From: Flavobacterium sp.
GTDB taxonomy: Bacteria; Bacteroidota; Bacteroidia; Flavobacteriales; Flavobacteriaceae
Length of the DNA: 46,318 bases
Direction: 5' to 3'
NCBI GenBank assembly: GCA_018401995.1
Contig: JAGYJR010000016.1
Span: 1-46,318, forward strand
The notes beneath the pieces were generated by a model, which saw nothing but the letters and a program-made list of their open reading frames with translations, was not told where the DNA came from and did not search any database. Each line of letters begins with the position of its first letter. The stretch's first letter is position 1. This document shows, in pieces, positions 36,338 to 43,858 of this stretch. Both the position numbers and the translations under genes were made by a program.

Positions 36338-36739
36338 TTATTTTATTTCTTGACAAAGCTCAATTAGCACGCCATTCGTGCTTTTAGGATGTACGAATGC
36401 AACTAATTTATTATCAGCACCTTTTTTAGGAATTTCGTTTAAAACCACGAAACCTTCTTGCTTTAGTCGTTGAATTTCTGCTTCAATATCGGTTACATCA
36501 AATGCGATGTGGTGAATCCCTTCTCCTTTTTTTTCTAGAAATTTTGCAATTGGACTTTCTGAATTTGTAGCTTCTAATAACTCAATTTTATTCGGTCCGT
36601 TCATAAAAAAAGATGTTTTTACGCCTTCGCTAGCCACTTCTTCTTCTTTATAAGGTGGTTGACCAAATAATTTTTCGAAAACAGCATTTGACTCTCGTAA
36701 ATTTTTAACAGCAATACCGATATGTTCTATTTTATTCAT
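36338..36739 (-). CDS. mce: Methylmalonyl-CoA epimerase
   Basis: The enzyme converts (S)- to (R)-methylmalonyl-CoA, linking succinyl-CoA and propionate metabolism. The 133-residue VOC-fold protein starts MNKIEHIGIAVKNL. It has the metal-ligand His near 6 and EGIHHIAFDVTDI, and ends VLIELCQE with the Glu ligand. The mutase genes are not in the window. It is divergent to rbfA, with a dispersed repeat between the two. Confidence 0.93.
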   Translation of the reverse strand: MNKIEHIGIAVKNLRESNAVFEKLFGQPPYKEEEVASEGVKTSFFMNGPNKIELLEATNSESPIAKFLEKKGEGIHHIAFDVTDIEAEIQRLKQEGFVVLNEIPKKGADNKLVAFVHPKSTNGVLIELCQEIK

Positions 36740-36860
36740 ATGTTTAAATTTTATTTTTTAGTGGTAACATATGGAATCGCCTTTGTAATCATAGGTGTTT
36801 GCAAGCAAACGAGTTTGATTATGGCGATTTCATTGTGCAAAAGGTTTATGGATTACCATC

Positions 36861-36928
36861 TAGCCCTGATTGTAGTGGAAATCCTTTTTTATAAAAAGAT
36901 TGCAACGGAAAGCAGGAAAATGGATTAC
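36861..36928. repeat. Intergenic repeat element, copy 2
   Basis: The element shares TAGCCC(C/T)GA, ATCCTTTTTT, an A-rich arm ending in GAT, and AGC(G/A)GGAAAATGGA with copy 1 at 1582-1681, but the central loop is shorter. ATCCTTTTT and AAAAAGAT can pair. ATGGATTAC occurs just before it (36848-36856) and at its right end (36920-36928), which could be a target duplication or part of the element. An 82-codon frame crossing it (36722-36970) is not a gene. Confidence 0.6.
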
Positions 36929-36963
36929 AAAAATAACAGAAACTTTCGCTTCAAAAAACAAAA

Positions 36964-36996
36964 TTGCTAACTTTAAACCGCTTTTACGTATTTTTG
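36964..36996 (+). promoter_or_regulatory. rbfA promoter
   Basis: TTG (36964-36966) and TATTTTTG (36989-36996), an exact TAnnTTTG, are 22 bp apart. The rbfA ATG begins at 37001, so transcription would start at or within a few bases of the start codon. Confidence 0.6.
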
Positions 36997-37000
36997 CACC

Positions 37001-37393
37001 ATGGAAACAAATAGACAAAAGAAAATAGGCGCTTTATTACAAACCGATTTAGTAGATATTCTACAAGGTGAAGTGCGCAAAAATGGGATTACGAATTTAA
37101 TTATTTCGGTTTCTAAAGTAAATGTAACATCTGATTTATCGATAGCTAAAGTATTTTTGAGTGTATTCCCTTCGGAAAAAGGCCCAGAATTATTAGCCGC
37201 AGTAAAAACAAATGCCCCCCTAATTAAACACGATTTAGCACAACGTGTGAAAAACCAACTTAGAAAAGTACCTAATTTGATTTTTTACATTGATGACAGT
37301 TTAGATTACATTGAAAAAATTGACAACGCTTTGACTGGAAATGAAAATCCATTAGTGAATCCTGAATTATTAGACAAAAGAAAGAAATCGTAA
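37001..37393 (+). CDS. rbfA: Ribosome-binding factor A
   Basis: RbfA helps mature the 5' end of 16S rRNA in the 30S subunit, notably in the cold. The 130-residue protein has the KH-like pattern: METNRQKKIGALLQTDLVDIL, TNLIISVSKVNVTSDLSIAKVFLSVFP and KNQLRKVPNLIFYIDDSLDY. The start agrees with the family, and the strong promoter just upstream implies a leaderless or nearly leaderless message. Its stop is 1 bp before the TTG start of the FtsX-type permease, so the two are coupled. Confidence 0.95.
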   Translation: METNRQKKIGALLQTDLVDILQGEVRKNGITNLIISVSKVNVTSDLSIAKVFLSVFPSEKGPELLAAVKTNAPLIKHDLAQRVKNQLRKVPNLIFYIDDSLDYIEKIDNALTGNENPLVNPELLDKRKKS

Positions 37394-37394
37394 A

Positions 37395-38594
37395 TTGAAT
37401 TTTTCTTTTTACATAGCCAAACGTTACACTGCGAGTTTTAGCAAAAATACCGCTATCAATATTATAACAGGTATTGCATCGCTGGGCATTGTTGCTGGAA
37501 CCATGGCGCTTTTTGTGGTGCTTTCGGCTTTTAGTGGTTTGCGCAACTTTAGTGTTGGATTTACCAATGCGAGCGATCCCGATTTGAAATTGGCTCCCAA
37601 AGAAGGAAAAACACTTTTTATTACTTCCCAACAAGAAACTGCTCTAAGCAACAGTAATTTAATTGCCAATTACAGTAAAGTTGTTGAAGATCGCGTGCTT
37701 TTTTTTTATGACCAAAAAGAGCAAGTGGCTTATTTAAAAGGTGTTGATAGTGTATTTACCAAAGTAAGTGCTATTGACCAACATTTGTATGTAGGCAATT
37801 GGCTGGAAGACAACACCAAAGAAGTGATTGTTGGTGCCGAAATTAGCCGGAAACTCTCTTTAGGTTTGTTTGATTACAGCAATAAATTAGAAGTTTACAC
37901 GCCAAAACCAGGAAAAGGAACTTTTGACCGACCGGAAGATGCTTTCAATATTGCTACTTTACAACCCGTTGGGATTTATAACATCAATGAAGAAGTTGAC
38001 GTAAAATATATCTATTGTTCGTTAGATTTAGCCCAAAATGTACTGCAATTACAGCCCAACCAAGTTTCGCATATTGAGTTTAAATTACAACCCAATGTTT
38101 CTGAAAAAGAAGCCATAACTTTTATTGAAAAAACATTCAACAACGCCGTAACGGTAAAAACCCGAATGCAGTTGAATGATGCGTTATACAAAATGCTCAA
38201 TACAGAAAACGTGGTAGTTTATCTGATTTTTACTTTAGTTATTATTATTGCTTTGTTTAATCTAATTGGCGCTTTGGTAATGATTATTATTGATAAAAAA
38301 GAAAATCTAAAAACCCTTTACAACTTAGGCAATACCATTGGAACGCTTCAAAAAATATTTTTATACCAAGGTTTATTAATTACCGTTATTGGTAGCGCTA
38401 TTGGATTGGTTTTAGGAAGCGTCTTAGTTCTTTTGCAACAGCAATTTGAATTCTTGATGATTACGCCCACTTTAGCTTATCCTGTAGTTTACGAATGGCA
38501 AAATATTGGAATTGTACTAGCCACCATTGCTACACTTGGATTTGCTTCTTCTTGGATTGCTTCAAGAACTGTGAGTAAAAATTTGTTTGGGTAA
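37395..38594 (+). CDS. FtsX-type ABC transporter permease (LolE/LolC-like)
   Basis: The 399-residue protein has the FtsX/MacB architecture: TM1 (about 22-46), a long periplasmic domain (about 47-270) and three C-terminal TMs (about 275-300, 326-350, 370-392). The start is a TTG at 37395 giving MNFSFYIAKRYT, one base after rbfA. Its rbfA neighbourhood and shape fit the Bacteroidota LolE-like permeases that help release lipoproteins from the inner membrane, but LolC/LolE specificity is inferred. No ATPase gene is adjacent. It converges on a lipoprotein gene 11 bp away. Confidence 0.88.
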   Translation: MNFSFYIAKRYTASFSKNTAINIITGIASLGIVAGTMALFVVLSAFSGLRNFSVGFTNASDPDLKLAPKEGKTLFITSQQETALSNSNLIANYSKVVEDRVLFFYDQKEQVAYLKGVDSVFTKVSAIDQHLYVGNWLEDNTKEVIVGAEISRKLSLGLFDYSNKLEVYTPKPGKGTFDRPEDAFNIATLQPVGIYNINEEVDVKYIYCSLDLAQNVLQLQPNQVSHIEFKLQPNVSEKEAITFIEKTFNNAVTVKTRMQLNDALYKMLNTENVVVYLIFTLVIIIALFNLIGALVMIIIDKKENLKTLYNLGNTIGTLQKIFLYQGLLITVIGSAIGLVLGSVLVLLQQQFEFLMITPTLAYPVVYEWQNIGIVLATIATLGFASSWIASRTVSKNLFG

Positions 38595-38605
38595 AAAACC
38601 ACTTA

Positions 38606-39076
38606 CTACTCCGCTGGCAACGGCGCTCCTACAGCAACATCACATCTATGCCCGTCTTGTCCGTGTGGTGGATTCATTTTTGCACCTGATACAGTTGCAG
38701 AACCTGTATTTGTATTAATTTTCATTTGTGGTTGTTCTGCTGGTTTTTGATTCACTATTTGTGGTGCTGCTTGCGGTTGGGTTGTAGTTGGTTGCGAATT
38801 TAAAGGCGCTCCAACAGGAATTTCACAACGATGTCCAGGTTGTCCGTGTGGTGGATTCATTCCTGGAGGTGTTTCTGTTGAATTGGCTTGTTGCGTTTGT
38901 TGTGTTTGCGCTGGTTGTACTTGTGGTTGCCCTATTCGTTGTTTCAGCCACTGCTCTCCCGTCATGGGTTGGGCTGTTTGCTGGGTTTCTTCTGTTATTT
39001 TTGTTTCTTCGTCTTTTTTACATGAAATTAAAAACAATGAACTTATAAGTAGGGATAAAAATAGTTTCTTTTTCAT
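38606..39076 (-). CDS. Lipoprotein with two NPPHGQxGHRC repeats
   Basis: The 156-residue lipoprotein (lipobox LISC, Cys19) has a Gln/Thr/Pro-rich linker and two copies of one 21-residue unit. The first reads GMNPPHGQPGHRCEIPVGAPL (about 72-92). The second, at the C-terminus, reads KMNPPHGQDGHRCDVAVGAPL. Each offers His, His and Cys spaced HGQxGHRC, a plausible metal or haem ligand set. I recall the motif from many Flavobacteriia lipoproteins, always of unknown function. The linker has QTQQTQQ-type runs. It converges on the FtsX-type permease gene, which may be coincidental. Confidence 0.8.
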   Translation of the reverse strand: MKKKLFLSLLISSLFLISCKKDEETKITEETQQTAQPMTGEQWLKQRIGQPQVQPAQTQQTQQANSTETPPGMNPPHGQPGHRCEIPVGAPLNSQPTTTQPQAAPQIVNQKPAEQPQMKINTNTGSATVSGAKMNPPHGQDGHRCDVAVGAPLPAE

Positions 39077-39193
39077 TTTGCAATTGATTAAGTACCAAAG
39101 GTAAAACTTTATATTTTTATTTGAAAATGGATGGGTGTTAAATGTTTTAATCAGTCAATCTTTGAAAAGCTAGAATAAAGATTGAAAACAATA

Positions 39194-39769
39194 TTACCTT
39201 TCAAAAACAATACTGCCATCAACTATATATTCTTTAATATTGTTTCCATCCAAAATAAAAACTAATGCAATTATATCCTTAATTTTTTTATCATCAATAC
39301 TAATTGGTTTGTTTTTAAATTCATCCAAATCTATTTCTTCCAAATAAGTAATGTATTCTAAATAAATCATTTTTTCACTTATTCCAGAAAAAGTGATGAT
39401 TCTTTTACTTTTTCTATGCTTGGAAAGCGTTTCTAAATAGGGATTTCTCTTGTTTTGAAATTTCTCATTAATCTCGTTTTGTAATATTTCAAAATCCTTC
39501 TCACTTAACCCAACTTTGTTTAAAATCTCGTTATTATATTCATCTCTGCTATTCTTAGAATAATTAGCAATATGTTTATTAAAATCAAAAGAATCAAAAT
39601 GAGGATTTACAATATAAGTACTATCTCTAAATGACTGCGCATTTTCATGAACATTTTCAAGACATTTATTTAGAATAATTTTCTCTCTTTTTGACAAACC
39701 ACTTTCATCCGTTTTGCAACTTATAAAGAGGATGAATAATGGGAGAAGTATTAAAAATTTTGGTTTCAT
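39194..39769 (-). CDS. Hypothetical lipoprotein
   Basis: The 191-residue protein has a lipoprotein signal (lipobox FISC, Cys18) followed by KTDESGLSKREK. The rest is helical and charged, with SRDEYNNEILNKVGLSEKDFEILQNEI and a final beta region (VFILDGNNIKEYIVDGSIVFE). I do not recognise it. Its A+T-rich codon use differs from the permease region and matches the accessory region to its right, so it may have arrived with that region. Confidence 0.65.
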   Translation of the reverse strand: MKPKFLILLPLFILFISCKTDESGLSKREKIILNKCLENVHENAQSFRDSTYIVNPHFDSFDFNKHIANYSKNSRDEYNNEILNKVGLSEKDFEILQNEINEKFQNKRNPYLETLSKHRKSKRIITFSGISEKMIYLEYITYLEEIDLDEFKNKPISIDDKKIKDIIALVFILDGNNIKEYIVDGSIVFER

Positions 39770-39840
39770 ATAAAAGTTAGCGTTTTAAAGTCGAATTGGA
39801 ATCATTTTTTCGGCAAAATGTTGGCTAAATATAAATAAAA

Positions 39841-39878
39841 AAATCCTTAATTAGCTGTAGTCAGTTAATTAAGGATTT
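39841..39878. repeat. Long hairpin at the border of the accessory region
   Basis: AAATCCTTAATTA (39841-39853) is exactly inverted at 39866-39878, and the stem extends with one mismatch into GCTG/CAGT. It could be a terminator or the end of a lost mobile element. The 518-bp gap up to the Fic gene otherwise holds the two duplicated blocks listed below and no gene. Confidence 0.6.
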
Positions 39879-39889
39879 ATGAAGTACAG

Positions 39890-39998
39890 TTAACAAGTGA
39901 CATATCTAACTCACTTTATGAAGAATTAGAAATAATAGAAAATTTAAGGATAAATAATAAATCTTAGTTTTTGAGATTTTAATTTGATTGATTTTTGA
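39890..39998 (+). repeat. Duplicated recombinase-tail block, copy A1
   Basis: The block is nearly identical to 41944-42050. It encodes the last residues of the recombinase fragment (SDISNSLYEELEIIENLRIN) and about 35 bp after the stop. The beginning of the gene is missing here, so this is a remnant. Confidence 0.8.
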
Positions 39999-40059
39999 AA
40001 AATCACCTAAAACACTTTTAAAAATTCCAAAAATTTGACATAACTACTTTATGAAAGAC

Positions 40060-40150
40060 GAGGAGTGTTTTTTGCTCCTCATTTTTAAGTTTTTAATTAC
40101 CTCATTCATAATAGTTCCTTAAATGGAACCATTTATTTTAAAATGGTTAC
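40060..40150. repeat. Duplicated boundary block, copy R1
   Basis: The block matches 43414-43502. It has a hairpin GAGGAG/CTCCTC, the palindrome-like GTTCCTTAAATGGAACC, and AAAATGGTTAC at its right end. In the other copy the stem bases differ but still pair (GGAGT/ACTCC), so the hairpin may matter. Confidence 0.75.
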
Positions 40151-40287
40151 GAATGGTGAGCCGCTATGGTTGCGGTGATAAATCTGAGGGGTAGAAAAGA
40201 GTGCTTGTATTGTCTTCATAAGACAAAAAAAGTGTTTTTGTCATCTATTAGTTTGAATAATTTATTCTGATTTCTATCAATTGATTA

Positions 40288-41445
40288 TTAATCTCTAACA
40301 GGCAAAAAACCTTTACTATCTAATGCTTTTATAATACCTCTCAACAAAAAGTTATTATCAAAACGAATTACATATTTGCGACCTCCTTCAACTTCTGGTA
40401 TTAACATTTTCTTATCGATTAATCGTTTTATTTGTCTTGATATTTCTGCACTTGCTTTACCTTGAAAAATATCTTTTACATCAGATGCTTGTATTATTTG
40501 ATGCTCAATAACGCGTTTTAAAATTTTAGACTCAACATCTGTTATGTATTGTCTTTCTAGTGAATGTGTTATTGTTGGTAGTAAAATTTCTTTTTTTAGA
40601 TAATTGTAATCACTCAACTTATCAATTTTTTCAATTTCTTCTTTTAACCCTTTTAAAACGTATTCGCACCACTGCAAAATTCCTTCCGTTGTTCCTGAAT
40701 CAGCTTTAGATAAATTTTCATAGTAATCATTTCTATTACTACAAAATACTGCTGTTGGATTTATAATTCGACCAACATTTACATTGAATCCTGTTTTAAC
40801 CAACATTGCATAAGTAAACAATCTTACTGTTCTTCCATTTCCATTTCCAAAAGGGTGAATCCAAACAAAGCGATGATGTGCAATAGCTGCTTTTAACAAA
40901 TCATATTTTGGACTGTCTTCTTTGTTTATAAAACCTAATAATTCATCCATATAATCATTGACAAGTAATGAATCGGGTGGTAAATGTTTAGACTTATTTA
41001 TTTTTAGGTTAATATTACGATACTCTCCCGGAGTTCGGTCTCCTTCCCCATTTGGTGGAGGTGGCAAATCCTTAACTATCATCTTGTGTAGTTCACGTAA
41101 AAAAGCTTTGTTAATTGGATAATCTACAATATTTTCCTCAATGAATTCCATTGCTTTTTCAATGTTCTGAATTTCTCTAATATCTGATGATATGTTATGT
41201 GTATCATCTAGTTTTGTTTCAATATACTCGGCAATTGTAGTGTTATTCCCTTCGATTCTTGCTGAACCAATACTTTCTAAAGTATGGAAAATATGTTTTA
41301 ACTGAAAAAATACTTTTGGATGTGTTGAACCGCCTAAAGTTTTTTTTCTTAAATAATCTAATTCAATAATTAAATCCGTTAATGAAGAATCAAAAGACGG
41401 TTCAATTAATTTTAAATCATAATCTATAAATTTTGCTTCAGACAT
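40288..41445 (-). CDS. Fic family protein (probable AMP transferase)
   Basis: Fic proteins transfer AMP to target proteins. The 385-residue protein has the core motif HPFGNGNGR (about 198-206) with the catalytic His, and an N-terminal inhibitory helix SARIEGN (about 56-62), so it is a class II form that restrains itself. A C-terminal winged-helix region (about 305-375, VKDIFQGKASAEISRQIKRLIDKK) may bind DNA. No separate antitoxin is nearby. Direct ACATTTAACA repeats lie upstream, possibly for self-control. It lies inside duplicated and mobile-element remnants, which points to horizontal arrival. Confidence 0.92.
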   Translation of the reverse strand: MSEAKFIDYDLKLIEPSFDSSLTDLIIELDYLRKKTLGGSTHPKVFFQLKHIFHTLESIGSARIEGNNTTIAEYIETKLDDTHNISSDIREIQNIEKAMEFIEENIVDYPINKAFLRELHKMIVKDLPPPPNGEGDRTPGEYRNINLKINKSKHLPPDSLLVNDYMDELLGFINKEDSPKYDLLKAAIAHHRFVWIHPFGNGNGRTVRLFTYAMLVKTGFNVNVGRIINPTAVFCSNRNDYYENLSKADSGTTEGILQWCEYVLKGLKEEIEKIDKLSDYNYLKKEILLPTITHSLERQYITDVESKILKRVIEHQIIQASDVKDIFQGKASAEISRQIKRLIDKKMLIPEVEGGRKYVIRFDNNFLLRGIIKALDSKGFLPVRD

Positions 41446-41463
41446 TTTAATATTTTTTAAATG

Positions 41464-41607
41464 ACATTTAACAATGTATCTTATTACATTTAACAGTGTT
41501 TAACATAAAGCCTTTATTTATCAACATATTACAAATGTATTTAAAATAAAACAATTAACAATACACTGGGGATTATTTTACATTTTATCTTTAAAACATT
41601 TAACATA
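41464..41607. promoter_or_regulatory. Repeated ACATTTAACA motif upstream of the Fic gene
   Basis: ACATTTAACA occurs at 41464, 41486 (22 bp later) and 41596, with a shorter GTTTAACA at 41497. The first two lie 19-50 bp before the Fic start codon, where an operator would be expected. The rest of the 330-bp gap up to 41775 is A+T-rich with no gene or terminator that I can see. Confidence 0.4.
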
Positions 41608-41775
41608 CTAACTAAAAAGTTTCATAGGATGATTATACTCCACCTCCAATTTCTATTTATCCACACTTAAAATTATTTTGTTTGATGAAAATTAATGCGT
41701 AAACACCTGTGTTTTCATAACTAACGAATCACAAAAATCACTAAACCTACAACACAAGGTTTACCATTTCATTAT

Positions 41776-42030
41776 TTGCTTCGATTTAAACCAGTAAAAG
41801 TAAAAAAGGACAAACTGGAAAAAGCAATAAAATATTTCACAAGAATCGCTTTGAATCCTTCTGTATTCTACGAAAAACCAGAATACAACCAAAGGAGAGT
41901 ATTCCAAAAACTACTATTTCCTGAAGGCTTACAATATTCGCTTTTAACAAGTGATATATCTAACTCACTTTATGAAGAGCTAGAAATAATAGAAAATTTA
42001 AGGATAAATAATAAATCTTTAGTTTTTTGA
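41776..42030 (+). pseudogene. C-terminal remnant of a site-specific recombinase
   Basis: This 84-residue frame opens at a TTG and reads RFKPVKVKKDKLEKAIKYFT, LNPSVFYEKPEY, then KLLFPEGLQYSLLTSD, and ends NKSLVF. The LFPEGLQY segment resembles the C-terminal end of Bacteroidota serine recombinases, with the catalytic domain missing. I place it as a remnant because the upstream frame closes at a stop 52 bp earlier and no start or ribosomal context is seen. Its last 28 codons are duplicated at 39890. Confidence 0.55.
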
Positions 42031-42050
42031 TTTAATTTGATTGATTTTGA
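41944..42050 (+). repeat. Duplicated recombinase-tail block, copy A2
   Basis: This is the fuller copy of A1 (39890-39998), sharing TTAACAAGTGA at the left edge and AATTTGATTGATTTT at the right edge. It differs from A1 at few bases, so the duplication is recent. Confidence 0.8.
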
Positions 42051-42492
42051 GACTGAATAAAGCATTTTTGTGGTTGTTTTATATAAAATGAAGAATAAAA
42101 TCCTATTTTCGCAGTTTTTAAATGCATCAAAATTTCTTGGGATACTGGTAAAACATTTTGTCCGACTCAGTTGACAGAGTATCCCCAATGATTTAATAAC
42201 TTCAAATTCAAACCAGCATTCATCGTTGGAAAAAAGAAGATAGTCATAAATATTTGGGGTGCAAAGTTATTAATTTGTTAATGAAGAAATGGAACTAATT
42301 TCAAGTGAATAGTTCATTGTGTGCTAAAAAGTCATTAAAGCTTATTTTATAGACTTTGATACTTTACATGATTATTAGATAGTTCACTTCTTTCAACAAA
42401 GTAATCAAAAGAATAAGCAAAAAATTGTTGGAAACTGTTGAACAAATAAAAATGATTTACCCATTGAACCAAACTTGCTTTCGTTTTCTATT
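42051..42492. other. Gene-free A+T-rich stretch before the transposase remnant
   Basis: I see no gene, terminator or repeat here. Part of it (TTACCCATTGAACC and nearby, 42440-42490) may be the eroded N-terminus of the transposase, but the frame is lost. Confidence 0.4.
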
Positions 42493-43362
42493 AGCCGAAG
42501 TACATATCAAAACTATAAAAATATTGTTTTAAACAAATGTTCTAGTTCCTATTTTGATTGGTGCGTACATTTCATTATCAAACCAACATGAAAAGAAGTT
42601 AGAAGAAATTCTAAAGCATACTTTGAAGATAGAAACTACAAATATTGGTCAAAAATTTCTTTGTTTTATTTAGGCTTACGAAATAAAGACTTTGCTTTTT
42701 GCAAAACAACTTTTTATAAATATGCCAATCTTTTAGGATTCTCCACTTTGCGACATCTCAAATCAAAACAAAATACCAATCATTAACTACTTCAAAACCT
42801 AACGAAATTTGGTGTGCAGATGTAACCAAGTACAAAACTTTCTGATGGAAGTTCTTACAGTATTCATTTGCTTATGGATCATTATTTGAAAAGTTTTGGG
42901 ATGTAAGATTAAGTAAAAACTCCACAAGCAGCAAACATACAGCTTTAATTAAAATGCAATTGTAAATACCAAAGAACCTCCAAATTATTTCTTAACAGAT
43001 GGCGGTAGTGAAAATTGTAATTTACTTGTAAAAGAACTAACCAATGAAACACAAATTAAACACCTAATAGCACAAAAGACATTTCATTTTCTAACTCTGG
43101 AATTGAAGCTTTAAACAAGAATTCTAAAACACCAGTTCTTAAGGAAAAAGCCATTACAACAGAAAAACAACTAAAAGAAATTTCCATTTTTATAACTTCT
43201 TCACAACCACAGACCTCATGAATTGCCTTTAAATGGTTATACGCCAAATGAAAATACAACAACTCAAGAGATTTTGAGTGGTTTAGTACAGCCATAAAAC
43301 AACAAAAAAACGAACGAAGCAAACAAAACAAAGCAAAAACCTGTAAGAAATGTGTAAAATAA
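42493..43362 (+). pseudogene. Degraded DDE (rve-type) transposase
   Basis: Pieces of an integrase-core transposase are readable in different frames: SRSTYQNYKNIV with FYLGLRNKDFAFC, then KPNEIWCADVT, LLMDHYLKSFG, LTDGGSENCNLL, and FSNSGIEALNK. The three catalytic residues lie in three different frames: Asp at 42819-42821, Asp at 42998-43000, Glu at 43105-43107. The Asp-to-Glu spacing is about 35 residues, as in IS3-type enzymes. Stops and frameshifts are numerous. No terminal inverted repeats were found. It separates the A2 and R2 blocks. Confidence 0.75.
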
Positions 43363-43413
43363 TGTGAAATTAAATAGCATCCTAACTGTTTAATATAGCT
43401 ACTCCATAAAAAA

Positions 43414-43502
43414 GCGGAGTATTTTCACTCCTCATTTTAAACTTTAAGTACCTCATTTTAACCAGTTCCTTAAATGGAACCGTTTATTTTTAAAATGGTT
43501 AC
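43414..43502. repeat. Duplicated boundary block, copy R2
   Basis: This is the second copy of R1 (40060-40150). AGTTCCTTAAATGGAACC, TTTATTTT and AAAATGGTTAC are conserved, with one base difference in the centre and one extra T. It lies just past the broken end of the RHS gene. Confidence 0.75.
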
Positions 43503-43540
43503 AGGATGATACAGGTTAATAAAGTCATAGTAATTATTAT

Positions 43541-43858
43541 TTAAAGAGTTATTGATATTGATATGCAATCTCTAGAACCATCATCCATCATTGCTTGACC
43601 TTCACTTGGATCTACCGCTCTTATCATAATTTTCCAAGCTTATCAGTACTACTTACATTATTTTTATAAACTGATTTTGCAACAGCTTTATTATTTTCAT
43701 CTGCTGTAGTGAATGACTTAGATCCATAAAAATACAAACTACCATCATCTTCATTTGAAACATTCACATTGTGTATTTTTTGTTTAATCCCAGATATTGT
43801 GTTTTGAGGTAAGAATCATTAACAATTCTAATCTCTTGAAGTTTTCCAATTTTCCCAA
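43541..43858 (-). pseudogene. Frameshifted C-terminal tip of the RHS protein
   Basis: Three overlapping frames continue the RHS protein. After EPKKK, one missing A moves translation to FLGTTADGKLIGKIGKLQEI up to a stop at 43764. A second missing A, in an A6 run, gives NVNVSNEDDGSLYFYGSKSF up to a stop at 43624. A third, in an A4 run, gives IMIRAVDPSEGQAMMDDGSR and a final stop at 43541. Restoring one A at each place yields about 115 continuous residues. RHS tips usually carry a toxin, but I do not recognise this one, and no immunity gene is seen next to it. Confidence 0.65.

Noticed and set aside
36722..36970. 82-codon frame between mce and rbfA
   Set aside because: It starts inside mce, crosses the dispersed repeat and has no family-like features or promoter of its own.
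40160..40287. Antitoxin gene for the Fic protein
   Set aside because: No open frame of useful length exists next to it, and the protein carries its own inhibitory helix.
41970..42188. 72-codon minus-strand frame across the A2 block
   Set aside because: It is antisense to the recombinase tail and has no recognisable features.
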